Assembly (NCBI RefSeq): GCF_963675165.1
Contig: NC_087389.1
Location: 4,214,830 to 4,278,829 of the forward strand
Length of the DNA stretch: 64,000 nucleotides
Direction of reading: 5' to 3'
Origin: Halichondria panicea
Lineage: Eukaryota; Porifera; Demospongiae; Suberitida; Halichondriidae
Shown: positions 12,500-22,571 of the stretch, piece after piece
Numbering within the stretch: position 1 is the stretch's first letter
How the letters are laid out: each line of letters opens with the position of its first letter
Notes under the pieces: model-generated
Told to the model about the DNA's origin: nothing
Databases searched by the model: none
Seen by the model: only the letters and a program-made list of their open reading frames with translations
Made by a program: the position numbers and the translations under genes

Positions 12500-14051
12500 T
12501 GCGATGGTGTTTTGGAACACTTTAGTGTGTAGTATTGTCTTGATACTGGGCAAAACATACCAGCTATGCATGAGCACCTCTGATCTTACCAGTAGCCGAA
12601 AATCAATCCATGTAGCCATGAAACCATCAACACCAGACAGTGTACTCACATCACCAGCTCTCTCCTTGAATGGAATGGCCACGTGTTGTAGTGTCATGTT
12701 TAAAGACTTTACTCGATTGCCATATTGTTTGGTTGCTAACAGTTTGACCTGGTAGGAATCTGCATGTTGCTAAATATAGAGGAATTTTATCAGGAGACTT
12801 GTCTGACAAACGTAACGAGCAGTTTAGCGTACTGTCGGTACTATGTGTTTTCCTTTTGAAATATCTTCATCCTGTTAAAGTTCCCTATAGATTTTCTTGA
12901 TATTGAGTTCCATAAAATTCGGTTAATAAGGTTCGAATGTGAACGCCGATATAGGATACATTAAAAATTCTCATGCTTTTCTGAGCTTTGTTCACCTTTT
13001 TTAACACATCTTGTGAAAATCGTAATAATTCACCTTGAACAAAAGAATGAGGCACTCTGTGCTTTTTGGAAGTAAGTATTTTTACCAATAAAAGTCTGGA
13101 GAGGATATTGTGCTCGTCACAACGAAACAGTTGGGTTAGGCCTTTAGTAAAGAGTACAGGTAATGCATGCAGTGCTGATTATAATGTGTTGCTGATTATC
13201 ACTGTTTACGTCATTCATAAACTGAACACACTAGCTCTTTCCTTCCAATAAGTTTCTTTATAACATGTATGTCGTTTATAATTTCTTGCTTGAAACTCCA
13301 TTGAATTCGATTTGGAGCAAGATGGCAAAACGTTTTCATACCAATTTCATCCCAGTCCGAAAACAGTACTCTGTTCGATGCTATAATTATAGCCAATAGT
13401 AGAACTTGCTGTATCCGATAAAACTGGTCCCTAATACCATGACATTGAACAGAATTGTTGCACACGTAACTTAATGTTCTTATGCTGGAATCTCCACTCT
13501 TCATTTTTTCTATCTGCTGGCTGTGAAATAGTGCATACGTCTGAAGTTATTTTTTGAAGGTGTTATAATTAACATTGGTGTGCCCGCCTTTCGCAGCCTT
13601 CAAGCATGGGGTTAGACTGATATTGTCACTGTGGTTCTGTTGAGGCATAAGAGAACCACCATCATGCATAGTTAGCACTCAAATTGTCATGGCTCGTCTG
13701 TTCAGAAGGAACGCTTCTTTTCTCCCCACCTAGTATGCTCACCTCTATCCTCTCTTCTGAATTTTCCCCACTATCACCAACAGAATAGTGCTGATTGTTG
13801 AAATTCTCCTGGGAAATAAATTGTTCATTTGCATCTGTTGTATCGACTCTGTTGCAATCTCATCCACACCATGGAATGCCGCAATTTCAACAGCACTCTT
13901 ATCGCTCTCCAATGAATGTGGCTCTTTCTTTGAGAAGTCTATACTGCTTAGTATGAGACTTACACTTGAATCAATGCTAACTTGGTACAATAGTCAACAC
14001 ACCAATATTCCGATGAGAATGATCAATCGCCTTCTGTGCATGTACCTATAG
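12500..14051 (-). pseudogene. Glycosyltransferase-like copy C, broken
   Basis: Aligns along nearly its whole length with copies B and D but has several breaks. The start region reads MPIGTCTEG because of an insertion after the first codons, and a stop follows. Separate frames cover the stem (13745-13990), the GD-loop block (13211-13504), the HIRT block (12885-13088) and the C-terminus (12500-12697). Insertions of a few bases (for example attat near 13384 and atgc near 13163) shift the frame. It probably encodes no functional enzyme. Confidence 0.88.
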
Positions 14052-14825
14052 GCATCCTGCAGAAAGATTATTTGTACCGTGCATGCAGCATAGACATTAC
14101 ACATTTCATTATACACTGGCAACTCTATAAGTACTTCCTAGTCCATATAGCAACTCAGGCTTGCAGCAAATGGTTTACAATCAGAAGCCAAGCTTTTCTG
14201 TGGTTGCTGCTGCCACATCGTTTATTGTTATTTGGTCTTGTTCGTCATTTTTAGTATTTTATGAGCATGCGCAGTGAGCTAGTGAAGCTCGCAACCATTA
14301 TAGGAAACATGCATGGAAGAAGATACGAATTGTTGTCTTGCACTGAAAATCAGAGTCATGTGAAATTCGCCTCCTCGGCGGCCTGCGGGAGGCTATAACC
14401 CCCCCATGTTTTGTCCCTTGCATGTACCTATATAATTACTATTATAGCAACTCATGCAGGCTTGCTATCAAATTAATGACTAAAATGTTAATATACAATC
14501 ATGTATATGCAGTCAGAAGCCACGCAAGCTTTCCTGTGTGGTGTGAGTTCAGTGTACAACTAATTATGCCTCGAACACTAGTTATGATGGTGGGCCATTA
14601 CAGTAACTGAATGAAGCCAGCGTGCATGTAATGTCAAATAGTGTGGAGAGAGTGGTGACTGTTTTGTTCTCACTGCCTTATGCCACCGGCCTATATTTTT
14701 TTAGGAGCGTCATTATATATGCACCCTTTTTTACTCCTCCATTGTTAGTCACATGGAAACAATAATTCACCGAAAGACTACGATTCATAATCATAACGTA
14801 AAACTGGGTAGCACGGATGTGTGCA
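14052..14825. other. Spacer between copies C and D
   Basis: Holds the 5' flank of copy C and the 3' flank of copy D. A receptor-exon relic (gagagagtggtgactgtttt) lies near 14644, with its start codon lost. A unique insert near 14250-14620 includes gagcatgcgcagtgag and a run of C at 14400. No gene was seen. Confidence 0.6.
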
Positions 14826-16451
14826 TTATTTGTCCTGTGATGGTGTTTTGGAACACTTTGGTATGTAGTATTGTCTTGATACTGGGCAAAACATACCAGC
14901 TATAGTGGAAAACCCACTTACTGAATGCACGAGCACCTCTGATCTTGCCAGTAGCAGAAAATCAATCCACGTAGCCATGAAACCATCAACACCAGACAGT
15001 GTACTCACATCACTAGCTCCCTCCTTGAATGGAATGGCCACGTGTTGTAGTGTCATGTTTAAAGACTTTACTCGATTGCCATATTGTTTGGTTGCTAACT
15101 GTTTGACCTGATAGGAATCTGTTGCTAAATATAGAGGAATTTTATCAGGAGACTTGTCTGACAAACGTAATGAGCAGTTTAGCGTACTGTACCATGTGTC
15201 TTCCTTTCGAAATATCTTCATCTTAAAGATACGTGGATCTATACCTAAATTTTCTTGATATTGAGTTCCATAAAATCCGGTTCGAATATGAACGCCGATA
15301 TAGGATACATTAAAAATGCTCATGCTTTTCTGAGCTTCGTTCACTTTTCTTAAAACATCTTGTGAGAAACTGAATAAATATCGTATTAATTCACCTTGAA
15401 AAGAATGAGGCACTTTGTGCTCTTCTGAAATATTACCAAGTATTTTTACCAATGAAAGTCTGGAGAGGATATTGTGCTCGTCACAACGAAACAGTTGAGT
15501 TAGGCCTTTAGTAAAGGGTACACGTAATGCAGTGCTAATTATAATGTGTTGCTGATCATCACTGTTTACATCATTCATAAACTGAACACACTTTTTCATT
15601 CCATTAATATTCTTTATAACATGTTTGGCGTTTATAATTTTTTGCTTGAAATTCCATTGAATTTGATTTGGAGCAAGATGACGAAACGTTTTCATACTAA
15701 TTTCATCCCAGTCCAAAAACAGCACTCTGTTCGATGCTATAGCTAATAGTAGAACTTGCTGTATCTGATAAAACTGGTCCCCGATACCACGACATTGAAC
15801 AGGATTGTTGCACACGTAACTTAATGTTCTTATGTTTGAATCTCCACTCTTTATTTTTTCTATCTGCTGGCTGTGAAATAGTGCATACGTCTGAAGTGAT
15901 TTTTTGAAGGTGTTATAATTAACATTGGTGTGCCTACTTTTCGCAGCCTTCAAGCATGGGGTTAGACTGATATTGTCACTGTGGTTCTGTTGAGGCATAA
16001 GAGAACCACCATCATAGTTATCACTCAAATTGTCATGGCTCGTCTGTTCAGAAGGAATGCTTCTTTTTCCCCCACCTATAATGCTCACCTCTATCCTCCC
16101 TTCTGAATTTTCCCCACTATCTTCTCCACCAACAGAATGGTACTGATTGTTGAAATTCTCTTGTGAAATAAATGGTTCATTTGCATCTGTTGTATCGACT
16201 GTCGCAATCTCATCCACACCATGGATTGCCACAATTTCAACAGCACTCTTATCTCTCTCCAGTGAATGCGGCTCTTTCTTTGAGAAGTCTATACTGCTTA
16301 GTACAAGACTTACACTTGAATCAATGCTCATAGCATGTCGTAGACTGAACTTGACGTTTGTTCCGATAAGTTGCCTATAACTCGTTACAATAGTCAACAC
16401 CAGTATTCCGATGAGAACAATGAATCGCCTTCTGTACATGTACCTAGGCAT
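14826..16451 (-). CDS. Type II membrane glycosyltransferase-like protein, copy D (intact)
   Basis: A single-exon, 541-residue paralogue of copy B with the same layout: basic tail, signal anchor at 10-24, Ser/Asn-rich stem, then the catalytic-type domain with GIGDQFYQI, FLDWDEI, YIGVHIRTG, LYLATDSY and the late SGFSTIAG block. It differs from copy B by small in-frame changes: the stem is shortened, and the loop after HIRTG is lengthened (NLGIDPRIFKMK). All key blocks are kept in two nearly identical copies beside three broken ones, which suggests selection to keep them. The inferred site of action is the Golgi lumen. Donor and acceptor are unknown. Confidence 0.8.
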   Translation of the reverse strand: MPRYMYRRRFIVLIGILVLTIVTSYRQLIGTNVKFSLRHAMSIDSSVSLVLSSIDFSKKEPHSLERDKSAVEIVAIHGVDEIATVDTTDANEPFISQENFNNQYHSVGGEDSGENSEGRIEVSIIGGGKRSIPSEQTSHDNLSDNYDGGSLMPQQNHSDNISLTPCLKAAKSRHTNVNYNTFKKSLQTYALFHSQQIEKIKSGDSNIRTLSYVCNNPVQCRGIGDQFYQIQQVLLLAIASNRVLFLDWDEISMKTFRHLAPNQIQWNFKQKIINAKHVIKNINGMKKCVQFMNDVNSDDQQHIIISTALRVPFTKGLTQLFRCDEHNILSRLSLVKILGNISEEHKVPHSFQGELIRYLFSFSQDVLRKVNEAQKSMSIFNVSYIGVHIRTGFYGTQYQENLGIDPRIFKMKIFRKEDTWYSTLNCSLRLSDKSPDKIPLYLATDSYQVKQLATKQYGNRVKSLNMTLQHVAIPFKEGASDVSTLSGVDGFMATWIDFLLLARSEVLVHSVSGFSTIAGMFCPVSRQYYIPKCSKTPSQDK

Positions 16452-16894
16452 CCTGCAGAGAGATTACTTGTATACCATGCATGCAGCATAGACATTACAC
16501 ATTTCATTACACTGGCAACTCTATACCTAGTCCATAGCAACTCAGGCTTGCAGCAAATGATTGAATGTTTACAATCAGAAGCCAAGCTTTCCTGTGATTG
16601 CTGACACGTACACCTTGCCACATAGAACAGCTGAATAAAGGAGGCGGGGCTGCTCATGACTCATGAGAATTTTGATAGCGTGGAGAGTGGTGACTGTTTT
16701 GTTCTCGCTGCCTTATGCCACCTGTATTGCATTTTTATCCTTTTTTTAGGAGTGTCATTATATCTACACCCTTTTTTTACTCCTCCATTATTATATTTTG
16801 TTAATCACATGGAAACAACGATACTATATACCTATAAAGACTACGATTCATATATAACGTAAACCGGGTATATAGCACGGATGTGTGCATAATT
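16452..16894. other. Spacer between copies D and E
   Basis: Carries the 5' flank of copy D, a receptor-exon relic without ATG near 16680 (gtggagagtggtgactgttt), and the common 3'-flank sequence from about 16745 (taggagtgtcattatatc). At about 16894 the flank joins directly to the middle of copy E. This marks a deletion that removed the C-terminal third of that copy. Confidence 0.65.
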
Positions 16895-18441
16895 TTGTGA
16901 GAAACTGAATAAATATCGTATTAATTCACCTTGAACAAAAGAATGAGGCACTTTGTGCTCTTTTGAAATAATTATTACCAAGTATTTTTACCAATGAAAG
17001 TCTGGAGAGGATATTGTGCTCGTCACAACGAAACAGTTGGGTTAGGCCTTTAGTAAAGGGTACATGTAATGCAGTGCTGATTATAATGTGTTGCTGATCA
17101 TCACTGTTTACATCATTCATAAAACGAACACACTCTTTCCTTCCAATAAGTTTCTTTATAACATGTTTGTCGTTTATAATTTCTTGCTTGAAATTCCATT
17201 GAATTCGGTTTGGAGCAAGATGGCGAAACGTTTTCGTACCAATTTCATCCCAGTCCAAAAACAGCACTCTGTTCGATGCTATAGCTAATAGTAGAACTTG
17301 CTGTATCCGATAAAACTGATCCCCAATACCATGACATTGAACAGGATTGTTGCACACGTAACTCAATGTTCTTATGTTGGAATCTCCACTCTTCATTTTT
17401 TCTATCTGCTGGCTGTGAAACAGTGCATACTTCTGAAGTGATTTTGAAGCTGTTATAATTAACATTGGTGTCCAGGCTGTGCCTGCCTTTCGCAGCCTTC
17501 AAGCATGGAGTTAGACGTACTGATATTGTCACTGTGGTTCTTTTGAGGCATGAGAGAACCACCATCATAGTTTGAACTCAAATGTTCTTTGTTTTCATGG
17601 CTCGTCTGTTTAAAAGTAACGATTCTTTTTCCCCCACCAAATATGCTCACATCTATCTTCCTTGAATTTTCGCCACTATCTTTTGTAAGTAGATTATCTT
17701 CTCCACCAACAGAATGGTGCTGATTGTTGAAATTCTCTTGGGAAATAAATTGTTCATGATCATTTGCTTCTTCTACAGTTCAGTAGATGTGTGTAGATGA
17801 ATGACTGAACTACAACATATCCAAAAATGTTTCCATGGAAACATAAGGTGGTGGGTTTGTGGTGATTAATAGAACAACAGCAAATTGTTATAGTCTAGGA
17901 CCTTAGCTGTACAAGATTACTGTTTTATTACTCTAACCGATTACCCACTATAACAATTTGCTGTTGTTCTATTAATCACCACAAACCCACCACCTTATGT
18001 TTCCATGGAAACATTTTTGGATATGTTGTAGTTCAGTCATTCATCTATACACGGGTATCAACACCATTTCTTAGAAATGCTCCAATCAAAAGATATATTT
18101 ACATTTAAGTACAACTACTCACACATTTGTGGTAATCTACTCTCTAGACTAAATGAACTGTAGATCGTCTGTCTCAATCTCATCCACACCAGAAGGCATT
18201 TGGATTGCCACACTGTCAACAGTACCCTTATCTCTCTCTGGTAATGTGGTTCTTTCTTTGAAGAGTCTACACTGCTTAGTACGAGACTTAATGCCACACT
18301 TGAATCAATACTCATAGCACCTCATAGACTGAACTTAAAGTTTCCAATAAGTTGCCTATAACTCGTTACAATAGTCAACACCAGTATTCCGATGAGAATG
18401 ATCAATCGCCTTCTGTGCATGTACCTAGGCTGAGTAGGCAT
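16895..18441 (-). pseudogene. Glycosyltransferase-like copy E, truncated and interrupted
   Basis: The array copy nearest the receptor gene. The central part is readable (about 16926-17465, with HGIGDQFYRI and FLDWDEIG), but everything from the HIRT block to the C-terminus is missing. The N-terminal part (about 18115-18441) is frameshifted and is separated from the rest by a 262-bp hairpin element at 17791-18052. It is not functional. Confidence 0.88.
17791..18052. mobile_element. Long hairpin (foldback/MITE-like) inserted in copy E
   Basis: Arms 17791-17894 and 17947-18052 are almost perfectly complementary. Both contain the string atgtttccatggaaacat, itself a palindrome, around a spacer of about 52 bases. 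It sits inside the coding region of the copy E pseudogene, so the insertion is younger than the duplication. It encodes no protein. Confidence 0.9.
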
Positions 18442-18740
18442 CCTACACTGCCGCAAAGATAGTACAGTATGTAGATGTACCATGCAGGCAGTTCATTACA
18501 CTGGACACTGAAAACTCTTCCTATCTCTAGCAAATGATTGAAAGCCAAGCTTTTCCTGTGGTATTGTCTACGGCAAGCCATAGGTATCTATGGGCAAGCT
18601 GACATCTTGGGCTTGGGAATAAATTATAAACAATGCGCGCATGTAGCGCGCATGTGCTGAATAAAGGGGGTGGGGCTGTTCAGAGACCCAGCAGGCAGTG
18701 GTCAGCGTACTGTGATTGTTGTGAATGAAGCCAGTGTGCA
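18442..18740. promoter_or_regulatory. Divergent promoter between copy E and the receptor gene
   Basis: About 300 bases between the minus-strand start of copy E and the plus-strand start of the receptor. It includes a hairpin-like aatgcgcgcatgtagcgcgcat near 18631 and gaataaagggggtggggctg near 18658. The latter also occurs upstream of copies B and D, next to the receptor-exon relics. The shared layout argues for one bidirectional promoter copied with each unit. Confidence 0.5.
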
Positions 18741-21189
18741 ATGTGGAGAGTAGTGACTGTTTTGTCCTTGTTAGCTATTGCTGCCTTATCAGCAGGTAAG
18801 ACTAGTACTGTGATTCTGGTTTGGTTTGAGGGTGTAGATCTATAGATATCTAAAAAGTACATCGACTGGCTATAATATCAATTTTCTGCTAGCTATAGTA
18901 GATCTATAGAACCATTTTGTCAGAGTCTAGAACATGTAATTAATTGAGCTATTTTTGGTTCATTAAAAGCCAGGCTAAAGCCGAGGGATATACATTTTGA
19001 ATCGAGACTATATACCTCTGCAGGTTGTCCTGGCACTGTTCAATACCTGTCAGGGAGCAACATTGATAACATCAGAGGTTGCACAATAGTAGAGGGTAGT
19101 CTGGTCATTAACCAGATGTCTTTCACTGGGTGAGTCAAGGTGACAGTGTGTGTTTGTGCGTATGTAACTAGATCCTTGAGAGTGAACTACTGGATAGTGT
19201 GCAGTGCATAGTTATTATGTACATAATACACAATCCCTTACAGTGATGCTACTGCAATACCAAGCATACCTCCTATTGCACTCGATCAACTGTCCTACCT
19301 AGCAACTATCGAACAAATCAGTGGTTACTTATACATTCATGACCTTCACAACATCACCAATCTTCGGTTCCTGCAAAATCTGGAAGTAATTAATGGAACT
19401 GAGACCATTGCTCTTATGACTGGGGAATATGCTGTGATAATAGAAAACAATAATTACTTGCAGACACTCGGATTGTCCTCCCTAAAACAAATAAAGAATG
19501 GAGGAATTAGGATAGCTACCAACCCTCAGCTTTGTCTGGTTGACACGCTAACACTGGAGAATTTCATGGCAACTAATAGTCCAGTTCGAACCGGAGGACT
19601 GGGAACGGACTGCTCAGGTACATAACATACATTACGCTATTATAGTTATCAACACATAATTGTAAGACAGCAGATCGCTCAGGGTGTAGTAATTATTATG
19701 AGCCGGACGGTTTCCCAATACAGGAACATTATATAATTACTAGCTACTGATGTCTTATATAGTGTTAAGTCGTATATATAACATAAATTATACAGTACTC
19801 TTAACCAACATTAATTTGTCTGAGCATTGATTCTATAATTATAGCTATTATAATACCTCAAAACCGTCCCTCTACATATATATACAGGCTACACATGTCA
19901 CGAGCAGTGCTCTACAGGGAGAGGCTGTTGGGGCACACTGGCTGACGAGTGTGTCGAGTGTCAGAACTACGACTACTTAGGAACGTGTCTCCAATCATGT
20001 GACCTGTGAGTTTTCATAATGTTAATAGCTATGCATGTACAGATTCTATAATAATAGCTACTGGTAGTCATGACTTCTGAGTTATTGTTTACTTTAGCTA
20101 AAGGTTTGTGAAATAGCTAGATTAGTGCGATTTGCTAGTCTCTTGGGGGTCCAATTATTAAGTCTATTGCATGCGCCTACAATTGTTTGGTGGTTGAGTG
20201 ATAACGATATTCATGAGCTGTGAGAGCACCCCTGGGGAGCATGTAATATGAACCTCTGACCATGATAGGCTGTTGATGTGTATAATGTTTTGTATAGGAT
20301 TTGCTTGGCTTTATGAATGCACCCTCCGCTATTTACTCCATGCAGGAGTGTGTCTTATGCCAACGATTCCACTAATCAGTGTATACCTTTGGCTCTACCA
20401 ACCACTATTGACGTCTCTACCACCATGTCAACCATAGCCTCCACACCAGCACACCCTGATACTACACACCCTCACACACAAACTACTCAACTTGTTACTC
20501 AAGCCACTAACGAATCAACACCAGCAAAAAGCATGCCAACTGACGGTACATTTCCCGAGCACTTGTCCTGGCCCATTATAGTCGGGTCTATTGTCGTGGC
20601 AACTATACTGCTCGCTTCACTGATTGCTGTCTGTTACTGCTGTTATCGTTCAAAAAGCTCTAAAAAAAAGTCGTTACCCATGATAACTACAACAACAACA
20701 TCAGACGTCGAAAGTGACAATACAAGCGATCACTTCAAAATCAGTCTTCGAGATTTGAACTCAAAAAGAATGCGGCAGGATTCCGTTAAATGCCATCCTA
20801 GCGATAATCTCTCTACTACACTGGGTACCTCATACGATCCTGGACCTGAAGGTTCTCCAACTTCAATCACAAGACTACTCAAAGACAACCCAGCTTCGAG
20901 TGAGGCATGTACACAACAGTACAGTAGAAGGTCATCTCCAGAGACAGAATTTAGACAACGTCAAAGCTTGTCGACGATTCCTGGTACGATGCATGGTGGT
21001 ATTTACAGCACCCGGACACCCCCCTCACACCCACACAGATTCTCAGCCACACCCCACACACATAGAGGGTCGTTAAGCTCGGTTCAAGGTGGAACAAGCT
21101 CAAGATCGAGTGGCGTGCCAAGCCGATCGAGCAACATTACTACAGCTAATAACAGTCAACTTGAACTGAGGACATCAACTATAGAGTGA
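18741..21189 (+). CDS. Receptor-L-domain single-pass membrane protein without kinase
   Basis: Five exons with consistent phases: 18741-18795, 19024-19129, 19244-19617, 19888-20005, 20346-21189; 498 residues. Exon 1 is a signal peptide (MWRVVTVLSLLAIAALSA). Exons 2-3 form one receptor L domain, with the family's GCTIVEGSLVI block and the ISGYLYI and LRFLQNLEVI repeats. Exon 4 is a short furin-like Cys-rich segment (CHEQCSTGRGCWG...CVECQ), as in EGFR and insulin receptors. Exon 5 encodes a Thr/Pro-rich stalk, one membrane helix at about 293-315, a Cys/Lys stop-transfer patch and a 180-residue Ser/Thr-rich disordered tail. No kinase domain follows before the stop at 21187-21189. It may act as a decoy or co-receptor, or bind adaptors through its tail; this is inference. 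It is divergent from the glycosyltransferase array. Confidence 0.85.
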
Positions 21190-21412
21190 CTAATTAACTC
21201 TGCTTAAGAGAATATACTCAGCAAAGTCTAAAGTATACGACCTTGACATTCACCTCTGTATGAATTTCCCTAATACATTTAAGTTACTTTCATGAATATT
21301 GCAATTGTCCCAATGAGGTGCAAACACAACAATTTGCTAAAGATCAAGCTAGAGGAAACAATGAACAGGATTAAAATGATTTGATGATGGTAAATTTCGG
21401 CAAAACTTCTCT
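21190..21412. other. Intergenic, convergent 3' ends
   Basis: A short space between the receptor stop and the OARD1 stop on the opposite strand. It is AT-rich and no gene was seen. Confidence 0.6.
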
Positions 21413-22031
21413 CTATAGATAATAGATAGTTATGTTGATTCTAATTCCAGCAAAGACTTGGACGATCAATGGCTTCACTTTTCCCCAGTCAAGGAGATCT
21501 AGGCCACACCCAATCATTGGCATACAGAGCTCGCTCACTTTGTTGGCCAGGCAGTGTTTCTTCATCGCTTGCAGTGAAAAGTTAAGTGTTTCGTATGTTG
21601 GCTTGTGGAAGTGACGCTGCTTAGTTACCTATGTGTTGGGGGGGGGGGGGTTAGAATAAAAGAATACTGAGCATACTGTTACGTAATGTAATTGCATGCA
21701 CTGATATTATGCTCGTGCTTAACTAGACTAGTGAATGCTTCGCCTAATGAAGGGCAACTCACCAAGTAGTAGATAAATCGCCCATGCTTCTTTAACACAG
21801 CAACCCCACCGGTCTGCACTCCTGTTGTATAGTGTGTTTTGTGTATATAATTATATATAACCTGTATTCAGGATAGGATGTAATTCTCACACCTTGTGCT
21901 TTAAGCTCTGCTACTCCACCAAACTGCGTCTTAAACACTTTAGCCACACCCTTCCCCATGGAAATGTCGGCACTTATACAGTGTGCCAGAGACGAGGAGT
22001 TGGGGCATGAGAACAGGTCACCTTGTACCAT
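21413..22031 (-). CDS. OARD1: ADP-ribose glycohydrolase OARD1 (macrodomain)
   Basis: Removes O-acyl groups from ADP-ribose and mono-ADP-ribose from glutamate side chains; OARD1 orthologues act in nucleus and cytosol. Exons on the minus strand: 22031-21891, 21813-21763, 21628-21413 (stop TAG), giving 135 residues from the chosen Met. The macrodomain starts at VQGDLFSCP, continues [16 protein letters not shown] and FGGVAEL, then [12 protein letters not shown] and KPTYETL, and ends with [11 protein letters not shown] and ITIYYL. The catalytic Lys (in VTKQR) and Asp (in GCGLD) expected for OARD1 are present. The start is uncertain. The frame stays open upstream to an acceptor at 22046, next to a poly-G run, and a Ser/Pro-rich N-terminal exon at about 22180-22378 on the same strand may join, but no phase-consistent donor was found. 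Confidence 0.88.
21637..21653. repeat. Poly-G tract
   Basis: An uninterrupted run of G between the last two OARD1 exons. A longer run lies at 22050-22071. Both sit in intron or 5' region, and their lengths may be unreliable in assembly. Confidence 0.8.
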
Positions 22032-22479
22032 TGTCAAAGTGGGGTCTGGAGGGGGGGGGGGGGGGGGGGGGTACCAAGCATGTCATGACACTAGATTGTG
22101 TCATGCACTAGATCTTATTCATACATTGAGCAGTGAATTTAGTCGCTATGAGTAAATTATAGTTAACTCCTTTATGATTACACAATGGAGGACAAAAGAG
22201 GTTTAATACCAGTTGTAGGAGGAGAGTCACCAGTTGAGGTGGGCAGAGGTGGTTCTCCTCCTGACAAGCTTGAGTGCTCAGAGGTACTGGATTGTGATGA
22301 GGATCTTCTGGTGGATCTTTTAGCTGGTGTAGCACTCAGAGGACCTGACTGTACTCTCGATTTCCTTGAGCTTGCCATGATCTTTTACACTGGTGCCTTC
22401 TCAGCAAAAAGCCAAAAGGGGGCGTGGCTGGTTAGAGTCAAAGGCAAAGATTCTATGTCTCAGCGCACTCCAGTAGTCG

Positions 22480-22531
22480 GGCGCCGCCGCCCTCTACCGT
22501 TGCCCGGAAGGAGGGCGGCGGCGCTCAGCAC
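22480..22531. promoter_or_regulatory. GC-rich palindrome between OARD1 and PIPOX
   Basis: The 14-base arms gcgccgccgccctc and gagggcggcggcgc flank taccgttgcccggaag. It is one of the very few GC-rich, CpG-dense spots in the window. It lies between two head-to-head genes, 41 bases before the PIPOX start codon. It is probably the shared core promoter. Confidence 0.55.
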
Positions 22532-22571
22532 TACAGAGCTACATGTACTGTACACGTACGTACACGTAGAG

